Below, in pieces: positions 43,939 to 54,287 of a DNA stretch of 64,000 nucleotides. The stretch covers positions 2,666,001-2,730,000 of the forward strand of contig NZ_CP021138.1 in NCBI RefSeq assembly GCF_002162035.1, read 5' to 3'. This DNA is from Sulfuriferula sp. AH1 (GTDB taxonomy: Bacteria; Pseudomonadota; Gammaproteobacteria; Burkholderiales; Sulfuriferulaceae). The position numbers and the translations under genes are program-made. How positions within the stretch are numbered: position 1 is the stretch's first letter; each line of letters starts with the position of its first letter. Below the pieces are notes generated by a model. That model worked only from the letters and a program-made list of their open reading frames with translations, had not been told where the DNA came from and did not search any database.

Positions 43939-45144
43939 CTAAATAATCATGATGCGAGCATATTTACGCTTGCCAACCTGCAATACAACATCGCACCCAG
44001 CCCGCAGCACCAGCGCCTTGTCACTTACCTTATCGCCATCCAGCTTGACACCGCCCTGCTCTATCATGCGCATCGCATCGGAGGTACTGGGCGTCAATCC
44101 CGCCTGCTTGAGCACCTGAGCTATCGGCAAACCTCCATTCAGCCCATCCAGCATAACAGTTGCTATTTCATCCGGTATCCCCCCCTGACGGAATCTCGAC
44201 TCAAAATCGTTCAATGCCTGCTCCGCCGCCACAGCGTTGTGAAACCGCGTTATTATTTCCTGGGCAAACCGCACCTTGATATCGCGCGGATTGACACCCG
44301 CAGCCGCTTGCGCCTTCCATTCAGCGATGACGGACAGCGATGCGGAAGACAGCAATTCAATATAGCGCCACATCAATTCATCAGACACAGACATTATTTT
44401 GCCGAAAATCTCATTGGACGATTCCGTAATGCCTATGTAATTGCCTAGCGATTTGGACATTTTGTTAATGCCATCCGTACCTTCCAGCAATGGCATGGTC
44501 AGTATGCATTGCGGAGACTGCCCATAGTGCTTCTGCAGCTCTCGCCCCATCAGCAAATTGAATTTCTGATCGGTACCGCCCAGCTCCAAATCCGCATTTA
44601 ATGCGACGGAGTCATATCCCTGCACCAAGGGATACAAGAATTCATGGATAGCAATCGGCTGATTGTTCTTGTAGCGCTTATTAAAGTCGTCACGCTCGAG
44701 CATGCGCGCCACAGTATGCGTCGCCGCCAGCTTCACCACACCGGCAGAACCCAACTGATCCATCCAGGTTGAGTTAAACACAACCTCCGTTCGCTCCGGA
44801 TCCAAAATCTTGAAAACCTGCTCAGTATAGGATTTCGCGTTTTCCACGACCTGTTCGCGCGTCAATGGCGGACGGGTCGCATTTTTGCCCGTGGGGTCGC
44901 CGATCATGCCGGTAAAATCGCCAATCAGGAACAAGGCATGATGCCCCAGATCCTGCAGCTGACGCATCTTGTTCAACAACACGGTATGACCGAGATGCAA
45001 ATCCGGCGCGGTTGGATCGAAACCGGCCTTTACCCGCAATGTTTTACCGGTTTTCAATTTATCAACCAGCTCTTTTTCGACAATCAATTCATCGCAGCCG
45101 CGTTTGATAATTTGCAAGGCCTCATCTACCGCAAAATCCGTCAT
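43939..45144 (-). CDS. tyrS: Tyrosyl-tRNA synthetase
   Basis: A 401-residue class I synthetase. The HIGH-type motif appears as HLGH in [14 protein letters not shown] (about residues 42-55), the KMSKS motif as KMSKS in [12 protein letters not shown] (about residues 230-234), and the C-terminal S4 domain carries [19 protein letters not shown] (about 349-367). It charges tRNA-Tyr. ATG 45144 gives the family start [10 protein letters not shown]; the upstream in-frame extension to 45240 has no family match. It reads towards the rRNA operon, with P1 right behind its stop. Confidence 0.96.
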   Translation of the reverse strand: MTDFAVDEALQIIKRGCDELIVEKELVDKLKTGKTLRVKAGFDPTAPDLHLGHTVLLNKMRQLQDLGHHALFLIGDFTGMIGDPTGKNATRPPLTREQVVENAKSYTEQVFKILDPERTEVVFNSTWMDQLGSAGVVKLAATHTVARMLERDDFNKRYKNNQPIAIHEFLYPLVQGYDSVALNADLELGGTDQKFNLLMGRELQKHYGQSPQCILTMPLLEGTDGINKMSKSLGNYIGITESSNEIFGKIMSVSDELMWRYIELLSSASLSVIAEWKAQAAAGVNPRDIKVRFAQEIITRFHNAVAAEQALNDFESRFRQGGIPDEIATVMLDGLNGGLPIAQVLKQAGLTPSTSDAMRMIEQGGVKLDGDKVSDKALVLRAGCDVVLQVGKRKYARIMII

Positions 45145-45269
45145 CACAACCCCATCGTACTTCACATAAAAATTCACAAAAACCGCCGCTCGTTCATTAC
45201 AGGCTTTTCCTAATCGAAACATTCTGTTAAGCTCGCCCATTGGAAACGGGCAAGTAAGGATGAAGCAGC

Positions 45270-46601
45270 ATGATCAAAAGCAAACAGAAAACCGGCATTT
45301 TAACGCATAGCGAACGCTTGCATGCGCGAAAAATTCGCTTGCGATGGTTAATCGCGCTATCCAGCCTGCCTTTGTTCGGCATGGTAACTGCTTTTGGTAT
45401 TGCCCCGCAAACCGACACCACACAAATCCCGATTAAAACCATAGTCGAAGACCTCCCCATCCCCACATCCTTAGCCCAATCCCGGCCGCAGGAGACGGCG
45501 ACCAACTACTGGCGCGATGAACGCATCGAACGCGGCGATACAGCCGCCAGTATTTTGCAGCGGCTCGGGGTCAATGACGATCAAATCGCATTGTTTTTAA
45601 AATCGCCTGATGCAACACGCAATCTGATTCAAATCAGACCCGGCAGGCGCATTCAGGCTCAGGTGACCGATACCGGCAATTTGATCTGGCTACGACACAT
45701 CAGCAGCGACGGCACGATGCTGCAAATTGATGCTGCAGCCGGCACATTCAAAGCCACCCAGCAAACGGCTCAGCTCGAAACCCAAACAGTCATGAAGTCA
45801 GGCGAGATTCGCAATTCGCTGTTCGGCGCTACCGATGCCGCAGGCATTCCCGACAGCATCGCGACACAAATAGCCGAAATCTTTTCTACCGATATCGATT
45901 TCCATCAGGATTTACGTCAAGACGATCGTTTTAATGTCGTTTATGAGGTTTTGTACCACAACGGCGAACCCGTAATGACAGGACGGGTCATCGCTGCAGA
46001 ATTCATTAATGCTGGCCACACGTATCGCGCAATATTTTCCAAAGTCGCCAACAGCAATGGCGAATATTACACACCCGATGGCAAGCCGCTGAAAAAAGCC
46101 TTCCTGCGGTCACCACTTGCATTCTCGCGCATCAGCTCCGGCTTTGAAATGCGCTACCACCCGATTTTGAAGCAATGGCGCCAACATAAAGGCATCGACT
46201 ACGCCGCTGCCACCGGCACCAAAGTAATGGCCATTGCAGATGCGACAGTTGAATTCGTCGGTCAGCAAACCGGCTACGGCAACTTCATCGTGCTCAAGCA
46301 TAACGGTAATTACAGCACTGCGTATGGGCACCTGTCGGCTTTCGCCAAAGGACTGCACAAAGGCGAGAAAGTTAGCCAGGGCGAAGTCATCGGATATGTT
46401 GGCATGACTGGCTGGGCCACGGGACCCCATCTGCACTATGAATTCCGTGTCGCAGGCGTCGCCACCAATCCGCTGACTGCAAAAATTCCAACCGCATTCC
46501 CGATTGCGGCGCAGCTGCTGCCCAAGTTTGAACAATCCGCGCAACCTTTGATCGCACAACTCAATTTGCTGGACGGCACCAATCTGGTAGCAATGGAATA
46601 A
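45270..46601 (+). CDS. M23 family murein endopeptidase (MepM/NlpD-like)
   Basis: A 443-residue protein with one N-terminal membrane segment (about residues 28-46), a periplasmic OapA/LysM-like region (about 85-150) and an M23 LytM domain near the C-terminus. Zinc ligands appear in [20 protein letters not shown] (H and D, about 291-310) and GPHLHYEFR (HxH, about 385-393). All ligands are present, so it should be an active DD-endopeptidase that opens the peptidoglycan mesh for growth. AAGGA precedes ATG 45270. It is divergent from tyrS and 10 bases upstream of anmK. Confidence 0.93.
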   Translation: MIKSKQKTGILTHSERLHARKIRLRWLIALSSLPLFGMVTAFGIAPQTDTTQIPIKTIVEDLPIPTSLAQSRPQETATNYWRDERIERGDTAASILQRLGVNDDQIALFLKSPDATRNLIQIRPGRRIQAQVTDTGNLIWLRHISSDGTMLQIDAAAGTFKATQQTAQLETQTVMKSGEIRNSLFGATDAAGIPDSIATQIAEIFSTDIDFHQDLRQDDRFNVVYEVLYHNGEPVMTGRVIAAEFINAGHTYRAIFSKVANSNGEYYTPDGKPLKKAFLRSPLAFSRISSGFEMRYHPILKQWRQHKGIDYAAATGTKVMAIADATVEFVGQQTGYGNFIVLKHNGNYSTAYGHLSAFAKGLHKGEKVSQGEVIGYVGMTGWATGPHLHYEFRVAGVATNPLTAKIPTAFPIAAQLLPKFEQSAQPLIAQLNLLDGTNLVAME

Positions 46602-46611
46602 ACAGCGAGCC

Positions 46612-47706
46612 TTGTCCACCATAATTCACATTGTCGGACTCATGTCCGGCACCAGCCTGGACGGCATCGACGCAGCGATGGTTGCGTTTGATGCCGAACA
46701 CCCAACCGGCATATTGATCGATCAGCAATACCACGAATACCCTGCGGCACTGCGCCTGCAAATACTTGATCTGCATGACACCGGCAACAATGAGCTGCAC
46801 CGTGCGGCACTAATCGCCAATGAACTAGCGGATCGTTATGCAGAAACCGTCAATACGCTAATGGCACGAACCAATATTCACCCAATCGCCATTGCCTGTC
46901 ATGGTCAGACTATCCGTCATCGCCCGGAGGCAGGCTATACCATACAGCTGGTCAATGCCGCGCGATTGGCGGAACATACTCGCACGACGGTGATCGCCGA
47001 TTTTCGCAATCGCGATATTGCAGCAGGGGGGCAGGGAGCACCACTGGTGCCAGCCTTTCACGCCGCCGCATTCCGGCATATGCAGCAACACCGCGTAATC
47101 GTCAATATCGGTGGCATTGCCAACCTTACCGACCTGCCAATTTCCGGTGACATTCTGGGCTTTGACTGCGGCCCTGGCAATACATTGCTGGACGCCTGGT
47201 GTCTGTTACATACCGGGCAGGCATTCGATCGCGACGGCGCTTGGAGCGCACAAGGCAAGGTCATCCCTGCGTTATTGGCAAAATATCTGAACCACCCCTA
47301 CTTCATGCTACCCGCCCCCAAAAGCGCCGGGCGAGAACAATTCAACCTTGCCTGGGTAATGAGCCAACTGCAAGGCAACGAGCTGCCCCAAGATGTGCAG
47401 GCGACATTATTGCAGCTCACCGCATTGAGCATCGCAAACGCCATCACACGTTATTGCACCGAAGCTTCCGAAATATTCATTTGCGGCGGCGGCGCGCACA
47501 ACGGCGCGCTGCTCAATGCATTATGCAGCCATTTACCGCGGCAGCGCATCGCGCTCACCGACGCCCTGGGCATCCATGCCGACTGGCTGGAGGCACACGC
47601 CTTTGCGTGGCTGGGATGGCAAACACTGCAGGGCTTGCCGGGGAATTTAATTGAGGCGACCGGCGCAACCCATCCATGCATACTAGGCGCAATCTACCCC
47701 GCATAA
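46612..47706 (+). CDS. anmK: Anhydro-N-acetylmuramic acid kinase
   Basis: A 364-residue sugar kinase. GLMSGTSLDGIDAA near the start (about residues 9-22) is the AnmK phosphate-binding signature; FRNRDIAAGGQGAPL (about 127-141) and NIGGIANLT (about 164-172) and GFDCGPGN (about 181-188) are further motifs. It phosphorylates and opens anhydroMurNAc during cell-wall recycling. The start is TTG 46612; no nearby in-frame ATG keeps the motif at normal distance. It follows the murein endopeptidase gene, a functional match. Confidence 0.94.
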   Translation: MSTIIHIVGLMSGTSLDGIDAAMVAFDAEHPTGILIDQQYHEYPAALRLQILDLHDTGNNELHRAALIANELADRYAETVNTLMARTNIHPIAIACHGQTIRHRPEAGYTIQLVNAARLAEHTRTTVIADFRNRDIAAGGQGAPLVPAFHAAAFRHMQQHRVIVNIGGIANLTDLPISGDILGFDCGPGNTLLDAWCLLHTGQAFDRDGAWSAQGKVIPALLAKYLNHPYFMLPAPKSAGREQFNLAWVMSQLQGNELPQDVQATLLQLTALSIANAITRYCTEASEIFICGGGAHNGALLNALCSHLPRQRIALTDALGIHADWLEAHAFAWLGWQTLQGLPGNLIEATGATHPCILGAIYPA

Positions 47707-47735
47707 AAAAAGGAGGCCTCGGCCTCCTTTTTTAC
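47705..47735. terminator. Bidirectional terminator between anmK and erpA
   Basis: A-run, stem AGGAGGCC-TCG-GGCCTCCT, T-run. It can end both convergent transcripts. Confidence 0.92.
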
Positions 47736-47748
47736 TCAAGCCAGAAAC

Positions 47749-48099
47749 TCAAGCCGAGAAGGACGAACCACAACCACAGGTTGAAGTGGCATTCGGGTTC
47801 TTGATCACGAATTGCGCACCTTCCAAGCCCTCCTGATAATCGATCTCAGCACCTACCAGATACTGATAGCTCATAGGATCGATCAACAAGGTGACGCCAT
47901 TCTTAACCATGCTGGTGTCATCTTCGTTCACAACTTCGTCGAAAGTGAAACCATACTGGAAACCTGAACATCCGCCGCCGCTAACAAATACGCGCAGTTT
48001 CAAATCAGGATTGCCTTCTTCTTCAATCAGTTGCGCTACCTTATTTGCGGCATTGTCGGTAAAAACCAGTACCGACGGCATTTCAGTCATTGCATTCAT
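47749..48099 (-). CDS. erpA: Iron-sulfur cluster insertion protein ErpA
   Basis: A 116-residue A-type carrier. The three conserved cysteines are in [11 protein letters not shown] (about residue 44) and the C-terminal TCGCGSSF (about 108 and 110). It receives Fe-S clusters from the Isc machinery and delivers them to targets such as IspG/IspH and respiratory enzymes. The N-terminal [16 protein letters not shown] is typical of ErpA. AAGGAG lies before the ATG. It follows argC on the same strand by 60 bases. Confidence 0.94.
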   Translation of the reverse strand: MNAMTEMPSVLVFTDNAANKVAQLIEEEGNPDLKLRVFVSGGGCSGFQYGFTFDEVVNEDDTSMVKNGVTLLIDPMSYQYLVGAEIDYQEGLEGAQFVIKNPNATSTCGCGSSFSA

Positions 48100-48159
48100 C
48101 GCACACTCCTTGTAAATCTAAAATTTAGTCGTTCATTATGTACACGCAGTTGCTTTGCG

Positions 48160-49188
48160 TCAAGGTAACAATCCAATTAGTTCCAACCCCATCGCCTCGG
48201 GCAAACCAAACATGATATTCATATTTTGCACAGCCTGACCCGATGCACCCTTCACCAAATTATCAATCACCGACAGAATCACCACCATATCACCGCCTTG
48301 CGGACGATGCCATGCAATCCGGCATGTATTGGCGCCGCGCACCGAACGGGTTTCGGGATGCGAACCGGCTGGCAGCACATCCACAAACGCCTCATCCGCA
48401 TATCGCGATTCAAATACCGATTGCAAATCAATATCTTTGACAATGCGCGCATATAAAGTTGCATGAATGCCTCGAATTAATGGCGTCAAATGCGGCACAA
48501 ATGTCAAACCGACTTCCTCCCCGGCAAAACGCGCCAGACCCTGGCTAATTTCAGGCAAATGGCGGTGGCCCGATGCGCCGTACGCCTTGAAATTGTCGGA
48601 CGCCTCGGGAAATAACGTATGCACTTCAGCCTTACGCCCCGCACCGCTTACGCCTGATTTGGCATCGGCAATCAAATACTTGGGGTCTACCAGCCCGGCT
48701 TCCAATAACGGCAAGAAGCCTAATTGCACTGCCGTGGGATAGCATCCGGGATTGGCTACAAGACGTGCCGTTCTGATTTTTTCGCGATTCACTTCCGGCA
48801 AACCGTATACCGCTTCTGCAACCAATTCGGGGCAGGCATGTTCCATGCCATACCATTTTTGCCACACAGCAATATCCTGAATACGAAAATCCGCCGCCAA
48901 ATCGATAACGCGCACGCCTGCGGCCAATAGCTCGCGGGCCTGTTGCATCGCGATACCGTTAGGCGTGGCAAAAAACACCACATCGCAGTCTTCCAGGCCG
49001 GCATGTTTCGGATCGCTAAAGGCCAGCTCCACATGCCCGCGCAGATTGGGAAACATGTCTGCAACCGGCATGCCAGCCTCTTTGCGTGAAGTAATCGCAG
49101 CCAGGGTCACTTGCGGATGACGCGCCAGCAGACGCAATAACTCCACCCCGGTATAGCCTGTGCCACCTACAATTCCGACTTTAATCAT
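48160..49188 (-). CDS. argC: N-acetyl-gamma-glutamyl-phosphate reductase
   Basis: A 342-residue enzyme of the long ArgC type. The nucleotide-binding [17 protein letters not shown] (about residues 5-21) and the catalytic cysteine in ANPGCYPTA (about 143-151) are clear, with [10 protein letters not shown] next. It reduces N-acetylglutamyl phosphate in arginine synthesis. ATG 49188 is preferred over a TTG two codons upstream. It lies after the rplM-rpsI operon and its terminator, so it probably has its own promoter in the 49195-49281 gap. Confidence 0.94.
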   Translation of the reverse strand: MIKVGIVGGTGYTGVELLRLLARHPQVTLAAITSRKEAGMPVADMFPNLRGHVELAFSDPKHAGLEDCDVVFFATPNGIAMQQARELLAAGVRVIDLAADFRIQDIAVWQKWYGMEHACPELVAEAVYGLPEVNREKIRTARLVANPGCYPTAVQLGFLPLLEAGLVDPKYLIADAKSGVSGAGRKAEVHTLFPEASDNFKAYGASGHRHLPEISQGLARFAGEEVGLTFVPHLTPLIRGIHATLYARIVKDIDLQSVFESRYADEAFVDVLPAGSHPETRSVRGANTCRIAWHRPQGGDMVVILSVIDNLVKGASGQAVQNMNIMFGLPEAMGLELIGLLP

Positions 49189-49236
49189 AATCAATTCTCT
49201 GCAATCAGGATAACGCTATCATAACCCACGGACAAC

Positions 49237-49268
49237 AAAAAAGCCGCCCAGTTCTGGGCGGCTTTTTT
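49237..49268 (-). terminator. Terminator after rpsI
   Basis: On the minus strand AAAAAAGCCGCCCAGAACTGG pairs into GCCGCCCAG-AA-CTGGGCGGC followed by six Ts. The structure is symmetric, with an A-run in front. Confidence 0.93.
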
Positions 49269-49281
49269 AGCGAAACAAATA

Positions 49282-49674
49282 TTAACGCTTGGAGAACTGT
49301 TTGGCGCGGCGAGCTTTACGCAGACCGACTTTCTTGCGTTCAACCACACGCGCATCACGTGTTACCAGACCGGCTTTCTTGAGCGGTGATTTCAATTCCA
49401 GATCATACTCAATCAGCGCACGGGTAATGCCGTGGCGGATCGCACCCGCCTGACCGGACTCACCACCACCATGCACATTCACCATGATGTCAAATGCGGA
49501 TAAATTGCTGGTTAATTCCAATGGCTGACGCACCACCATACGACCGGTTTCACGAGAAAAGTACTCGTCGACAGGCTTTTCATTCACAACAATATTACCG
49601 CTACCCGCTTTAATGAAAACACGAGCAACAGCGTTTTTGCGACGGCCAGTGCCGTAGTAATAATTTCCGATCAT
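49282..49674 (-). CDS. rpsI: 30S ribosomal protein S9
   Basis: A 130-residue S9. [21 protein letters not shown] at the N-terminus (split: [13 protein letters not shown]), [15 protein letters not shown] (about residues 70-84) and the basic C-terminus RRAKQFSKR that reaches into the P site of the 30S subunit are intact. It is 3 bases downstream of rplM, the universal rplM-rpsI operon. Confidence 0.97.
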   Translation of the reverse strand: MIGNYYYGTGRRKNAVARVFIKAGSGNIVVNEKPVDEYFSRETGRMVVRQPLELTSNLSAFDIMVNVHGGGESGQAGAIRHGITRALIEYDLELKSPLKKAGLVTRDARVVERKKVGLRKARRAKQFSKR

Positions 49675-49677
49675 GGC

Positions 49678-50130
49678 TTATCCTCTGATTTCCAGGGCTT
49701 TAGGCTGTTGTGCCGCGTGCGGGTGAGTAGCACCTGCGTAGCACTTCAACTTTTTAATCATTGCATAGCCCAATGGGCCTTTAGGCAACATGCCTTTAAC
49801 TGCTTTCTCTAATACGCGGCCCGGGAAACGCGCCTGCATTTTGGCAAAGCTGGTTTCATAGATACCGCCAGGGTAACCGGTATGGCGGTAGTATTTTTTA
49901 TCTTCCGCCTTATTTCCGGTAACTTTGAGTTTCTCAACGTTTACCACAACGATAAAATCGCCGGTATCAACGTGAGGCGTAAATTCTGGCTTGTGTTTGC
50001 CGCGTAAAATGCGTGCAACCTCAGCTGCTACGTGACCAAGCACTTTGTCTGTCGCATCAACGACAAACCACTCGCGTGTAACTTCATGCGCTTTGGCGGA
50101 GAAGGTGCTCATTGCGGAAAAGGTGTTCAT
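49678..50130 (-). CDS. rplM: 50S ribosomal protein L13
   Basis: L13, 150 residues if translated from ATG 50130 or 144 from ATG 50112. [20 protein letters not shown] (about residues 20-39 of the long form) and [20 protein letters not shown] (about 113-132) are diagnostic. The first 18 bases of the coding region are a tandem near-duplicate (16 of 18 identical), giving MNTFSA then MSTFSA. The Shine-Dalgarno AGGGG stands correctly before the first ATG and not the second, which favours the long form; the family start corresponds to the second. Confidence 0.95.
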   Translation of the reverse strand: MNTFSAMSTFSAKAHEVTREWFVVDATDKVLGHVAAEVARILRGKHKPEFTPHVDTGDFIVVVNVEKLKVTGNKAEDKKYYRHTGYPGGIYETSFAKMQARFPGRVLEKAVKGMLPKGPLGYAMIKKLKCYAGATHPHAAQQPKALEIRG

Positions 50131-50131
50131 T
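50096..50131 (-). repeat. Tandem duplication of the rplM start region
   Basis: Two adjacent 18-base units (50096-50113 and 50114-50131) differ at two positions. Each contains an ATG followed by codons for x-T-F-S-A. Confidence 0.85.
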
Positions 50132-50237
50132 CGAAACCCCTACAAATTCTTAAACAAGGAAAGCCGAGCATATTAATTCAAATAATAATCCATGTCAAAC
50201 ATCGGCTACAATATTTGTTTTTTCAAAGAAACTGCCA

Positions 50238-50981
50238 ATGTCTTGGTTTATCACTGTTTTTATCAGTGCATTATTACTGCCTCCGCTCAGCCTGATCCTG
50301 CTGGGCGGTATCGGATTATACCTGCTTCCGCGCCGTCCGCGCGCGGGAAAACAAGCGATTACACTCGCGCTTGTTCTGCTCTGCATATTATCCATGCCCA
50401 TTATTTCCGATCGCCTGCTAGCGCAATTCGAACACTATCCGGCGATTAATCTTGCGCACCCGCCGGCCGCAGACGCCATCATCATTCTGGGTGCCGGCAG
50501 TTATTTTGACGCCCCCGAATATGGCGGCGACACCGTCAGCCGATATACGCTGGAACGAGTACGCTATGGTGCCCGGCTGTATCGCGCCACCCATTTGCCC
50601 GTCGCCGTGAGTGGCGGCAATCCTGCGGGCGGGTCACCTGAGGCCTATTTAATGCGGAATGCGCTGGCTGAGGATTTTGCCGTACCCACACGCTGGACTG
50701 AAACCCATTCGGACACCACCTGGGATAACGCCCGCAATAGCCGCGCACTGCTGCCACCCAATATCAGAACCGTCTATCTGGTTACCCATGCCTGGCATTT
50801 ACCCCGCGCCATCTATGCTTTTAAGCATGCCGGATTCAAGGTGATCCCTGTCGGCACTGCCTACAGCCTGGCCCGCCATGTCAGCCCGCTGGATTTCATC
50901 CCCCAGCCGCGCGGACTGACCAACAGCTATTTTGCGGTTCACGAAGCGATTGGACTTATCTGGTACCACTTAAAAGGTTAA
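50238..50981 (+). CDS. YdcF/ElyC-like DUF218 membrane protein
   Basis: A 247-residue protein with two N-terminal membrane spans (about residues 4-28 and 38-58) and a DUF218 domain: DAIIILGAGSYFDAPEYGG (about 80-98), LPVAVSGGNPAGGSPEAYLM (about 120-139) and TVYLVTHAWHLPRA (about 176-189). The family includes ElyC, which affects peptidoglycan/envelope homeostasis, and SanA-like proteins; the reaction is not established. It is divergent from rplM across a 107-base gap. Confidence 0.88.
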   Translation: MSWFITVFISALLLPPLSLILLGGIGLYLLPRRPRAGKQAITLALVLLCILSMPIISDRLLAQFEHYPAINLAHPPAADAIIILGAGSYFDAPEYGGDTVSRYTLERVRYGARLYRATHLPVAVSGGNPAGGSPEAYLMRNALAEDFAVPTRWTETHSDTTWDNARNSRALLPPNIRTVYLVTHAWHLPRAIYAFKHAGFKVIPVGTAYSLARHVSPLDFIPQPRGLTNSYFAVHEAIGLIWYHLKG

Positions 50982-51015
50982 AATCGCTCATATCACTTAA
51001 CCAACGGAGCAAGCA

Positions 51016-51432
51016 ATGAAAGCACGCATCAAATGGATAGAGGGCGTCGCCTTTTTAGGCGAAACAGGTAGTGGTCACGGCGTAGTCATGGATGGCGCTG
51101 TGGAAGGCGGCGGGCGCAATCTTGGACCGCGTCCGATGGAAATGATGCTGCTGGGTGCAGGCGGCTGCACTTCTTACGATGTGGTGCATATCCTGAAAAA
51201 AGCCCGTGCCGACATCACCGATTGCGTTGCCGAGATCGAAGCCGAGCGTGCTGACACCGATCCAAAAGTATTTACCAAAATACACCTGCACTTCATTGTC
51301 AGCGGACGCAATCTCAAACCCGAACAAGTGGAGCGTGCAATTAATTTATCTGCCGAGAAATATTGCTCGGCGTCAATCATGCTAGGGAAAACCGCTGACA
51401 TTACCCACGATTTCGAGATCGTCGCGGTTTAA
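51016..51432 (+). CDS. OsmC family peroxiredoxin-like protein
   Basis: A 138-residue OsmC/Ohr-fold protein, closest in layout to E. coli YhfA. The two redox cysteines appear in AGGCTSYDVV (about residues 48-57) and AEKYCSASIML (about 110-120). The family reduces organic or lipid peroxides in the cytoplasm; the YhfA subgroup is less characterised. GGAG lies six bases before the ATG. It stands 34 bases after the DUF218 gene on the same strand. Confidence 0.9.
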   Translation: MKARIKWIEGVAFLGETGSGHGVVMDGAVEGGGRNLGPRPMEMMLLGAGGCTSYDVVHILKKARADITDCVAEIEAERADTDPKVFTKIHLHFIVSGRNLKPEQVERAINLSAEKYCSASIMLGKTADITHDFEIVAV

Positions 51433-51480
51433 AGACCATTGCACGATGCGGCGGGCTGCATCATCGTGCATGCAGCTGAT

Positions 51481-51798
51481 TCAAACAGGGTAGCAACGCA
51501 CCGAATAGACGACATTGGTATCGATGATTTCGAACAGGCGATCGATATTCGGATGCTTGCCGGGATTCTGGCGTGCGTCGTCGACATGTTCGGCAAACAG
51601 CTCCAGCGCTTCTTGCGCCGCCTTTTGGCCGATGCCACCCCACTTCAAGGCTGCATGGTAATACACACGGAATGAACCGCTGCTGCCCGGCTTGTTCTCA
51701 ATCATACCGCTTACATTACCCATTTCGTCAAACAATTTCATCGAGCCAAACTCGTCCACATTTTCGAGCGTCGCAAGATTTTCTGCAAAAGTAGCCAT
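51481..51798 (-). CDS. Small conserved protein, probably DUF2322
   Basis: A 105-residue soluble protein (MATFAENLATLENVDEFGS...) with no signal peptide or membrane span. It contains PGSSGSFRVYYHAALKWGG (about residues 37-55) and a helical middle ending in a helix and short strand (FEIIDTNVVYSVRCYP). From memory, length and N-terminus resemble DUF2322, but I cannot confirm this. AAGG precedes the start. It lies 36 bases upstream of coq7 on the same strand. Function unknown. Confidence 0.6.
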   Translation of the reverse strand: MATFAENLATLENVDEFGSMKLFDEMGNVSGMIENKPGSSGSFRVYYHAALKWGGIGQKAAQEALELFAEHVDDARQNPGKHPNIDRLFEIIDTNVVYSVRCYPV

Positions 51799-51834
51799 GA
51801 TGCTTATACCTTCATCCGAATTTTAAGGCGTTCA

Positions 51835-52458
51835 TTATACCCAATAAGCGGTTTTCGTCATTACTTTGGACATGAGCTGCATTGCCCCTTTAACCGGCAT
51901 GGGTAAAGCCTCGCCGCCGTGTGCCAATGCCGTTTCGGCGTGCCGGGCTTCATCGATCTGCATTTGCTCGACCACCGCCCGACTCTTGGCGTCCGCCGCC
52001 GGCAACTCGGTCAGATGCGACGCCAGATGCGAGCCGACCTGACGCTCGGTTTCCGCCAGAAATCCCAAATTCCATTTGTCGCCCAACGCGCCAGCCACCA
52101 TCCCTATCGCCAGCGAGCTCGCATACCACACCGGGTTCAGCAAGCTTTTACGGCCGCCAAGCGCAGATATGCGCGCTTCACACCATGCCAGATGCTCGGT
52201 TTCTTCCTGCGCCGCTTCCGCCAGTGCCGCTTTGGCCACAGGATTGCGCGCGGTTAGCGCCTGCCCCTGATACAGAGCTTGCGCGCAAACCTCACCGACA
52301 TGATTAATGCGCATCAAACTCGCCGCATGCTTCTTCTCGGTCTCATTCAAATCCGCATCGGGCAAATCCTTGCCCGGCACCGGCCGCACGCTATGCGCCG
52401 GCGTAAACACAGTACGCAGCCCATTATCCAATGCAATAATCAAAGCATCCAAGTTCAT
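51835..52458 (-). CDS. coq7: 2-polyprenyl-3-methyl-6-methoxy-1,4-benzoquinone monooxygenase Coq7
   Basis: A 207-residue di-iron hydroxylase. The carboxylate/histidine ligands are in [19 protein letters not shown] (split: NHVGEVCA, about residues 52-59), EETEHLAW (ExxH, about 85-92) and IDEARHAE (ExxH, about 172-179). It performs the C6 hydroxylation, the second-last ring step in ubiquinone synthesis. Betaproteobacteria often use Coq7 instead of UbiF. ubiC and ubiA of the same pathway are elsewhere in this window. Confidence 0.94.
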   Translation of the reverse strand: MNLDALIIALDNGLRTVFTPAHSVRPVPGKDLPDADLNETEKKHAASLMRINHVGEVCAQALYQGQALTARNPVAKAALAEAAQEETEHLAWCEARISALGGRKSLLNPVWYASSLAIGMVAGALGDKWNLGFLAETERQVGSHLASHLTELPAADAKSRAVVEQMQIDEARHAETALAHGGEALPMPVKGAMQLMSKVMTKTAYWV

Positions 52459-52693
52459 ATCACCCTTTCAAACCTTAACCGGCCAAGCTGCCCGGCAGCA
52501 ATTTTACGCCTCATGCCTCATATTTTACAGAGCCTCGGACATCCGCCCCCATCCCCCGTCCTGCCGGATAACCGCCGGCCAGCGCTGCCTCGAATGCGCA
52601 ATGGCGTCCGCGTTGCTGCATATTTAATTTTTTCCATCACACCCATTTATGCAAGAATAACGCGATTCAGACGAATATGAAACGTGTCACGCC

Positions 52694-54079
52694 ATGCTAA
52701 AACTTTGCTTCTACCTGATTCTGCTGTCATGGAATTTCGCGCAAGCCGCCACTCTGCCGCCAACTGTCGCCGCCGCACTGAAACAGGTGCAGATTCCACT
52801 GCAGCACGTCGGTATCGTCGTCTGGGACAGCAATCAGGCCAAACCACGCATCCGCGTCAACGCCCAGCGTTCGTTCAATCCCGCCTCCACCATGAAGCTG
52901 GTGACCAGCTATGCCGCATTAAGCCTGCTTGGACCCGCCTACACCTGGCCGACTGAAATCAGCATCGACGGCAACCTGCATGACGGCATCCTCGACGGCA
53001 ACCTCTATCTCAAGGGATACGGCGACCCCAGCCTGAATCTGGAACGCTTCTGGCTGCTCGTCCATCAATTACGCCAGCGCGGCATACAGCAGATCAAGGG
53101 TGACCTGGTCATCGACCAGAGCCATTTCCAGCTTGACCAGGCCGGCGCTTTTGACGACCAGCCCCACCGCGCCTATAACGCCCAGCCTGCGGCGCTCATG
53201 GTCAATTTCAACAGCACCGCAGTCAGCGTCGCAGTGCACGACAACAGCATCCAGCTCATGGCCGAACCCTTGCCGCCGAACGCCCGCGTCATCAATCACC
53301 TCACGCTCAGCAGCGCGCCTTGCGACGAATGGCGCGACCTGATCCATACCGACTGGCAAGCCGATAGCCGGCAATTGATCGTAAATGGACCATATCCGGC
53401 TGCTTGCGGCGAGAAATCGTTTGCCGTTACTCTGGGTGACGCCAGCGAACTGGCTGCAGGGTTATTTGCCAGGCTGTGGCAAAACGAAGGCGGCAAGTTC
53501 AATGGCACATGGCGCACCGGCCTCACACCTGACAACGCCCGGCATTTCATGACCTACACTTCGCTGCCGCTCGCGCTCGCGATCTATGACATGAACAAAT
53601 TCAGCAACAACGTCATGGCACGCAACCTGTTCCTGAGCCTCAACCAGACCGGCGATGTCAGCAGCACCGCCCTGTCAGCCAAAACTGTTACTGACTGGCT
53701 CCGGCAGAAAAACCTGCATTTTCCCGAGCTGGTACTGGAAAACGGCGCCGGACTCTCACGCATAGAACGCATCGCCCCCGACAGCATGGCGCAGCTGCTG
53801 CGCTCGGCATATCACAGCCCGGTATTTGCAGAACTTGACTCTGCCTTGCCCATCGTCGCAGTGGACGGCACCATGAAGAAGCGCGGCAAAGACGATCTCG
53901 TCGCTACGCACGCACATATCAAGACCGGCACGCTTGACGGTGTAAAAACGCTGGCAGGCTACGTCACCACCCAGGCCGGCCATCAAGTTATCGTGGTATT
54001 TTTCATCAACGATCCGCATGCGGCTGCAGGCAATGCGGCCCAAGATGCGCTGCTGGAATGGATTTATCGGAAAAAATGA
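52694..54079 (+). CDS. dacB: D-alanyl-D-alanine carboxypeptidase/endopeptidase (PBP4, peptidase S13)
   Basis: A 461-residue penicillin-binding protein with a signal peptide (about residues 1-18, ending AQAA). SxxK is in PASTMKLVTSYAAL (about 61-64), SxN in KFSNNVMARN (about 300), and KTG in HIKTGTLDGVKTLAGY (about 414). The large insertion between SxxK and SxN is typical of S13. It cleaves D-Ala-D-Ala and cross-links in peptidoglycan. A 235-base gap separates it from the divergent coq7 and holds the promoter; no strong ribosome-binding site is visible at this ATG. Confidence 0.94.
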   Translation: MLKLCFYLILLSWNFAQAATLPPTVAAALKQVQIPLQHVGIVVWDSNQAKPRIRVNAQRSFNPASTMKLVTSYAALSLLGPAYTWPTEISIDGNLHDGILDGNLYLKGYGDPSLNLERFWLLVHQLRQRGIQQIKGDLVIDQSHFQLDQAGAFDDQPHRAYNAQPAALMVNFNSTAVSVAVHDNSIQLMAEPLPPNARVINHLTLSSAPCDEWRDLIHTDWQADSRQLIVNGPYPAACGEKSFAVTLGDASELAAGLFARLWQNEGGKFNGTWRTGLTPDNARHFMTYTSLPLALAIYDMNKFSNNVMARNLFLSLNQTGDVSSTALSAKTVTDWLRQKNLHFPELVLENGAGLSRIERIAPDSMAQLLRSAYHSPVFAELDSALPIVAVDGTMKKRGKDDLVATHAHIKTGTLDGVKTLAGYVTTQAGHQVIVVFFINDPHAAAGNAAQDALLEWIYRKK

Positions 54080-54287
54080 CTCATGCTACGGCAAGCTGCC
54101 TATACAACATTCGGCTATGCGCGAACCAATATAAAGAATTCCGCTCTTAGCAAGAGCAGCGTACACTTGACGCAGCCTCACCGGTGGTCATAGCGCAAAC
54201 AGCAAAACAAATGCACCGCAATAAAGGCGAGTCTGGCAGGCAAATTCCCGGCAGCGGGTTGTGATTATTTCTTTGGAGGATAAAATT
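54080..54287. other. Intergenic region between dacB and the CigR-like gene
   Basis: A 208-base gap containing the leader of the next gene. A hairpin CTCTTAGCAAGAG (around 54147-54159) lies in the middle. No open reading frame with coding features is seen. Confidence 0.4.
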
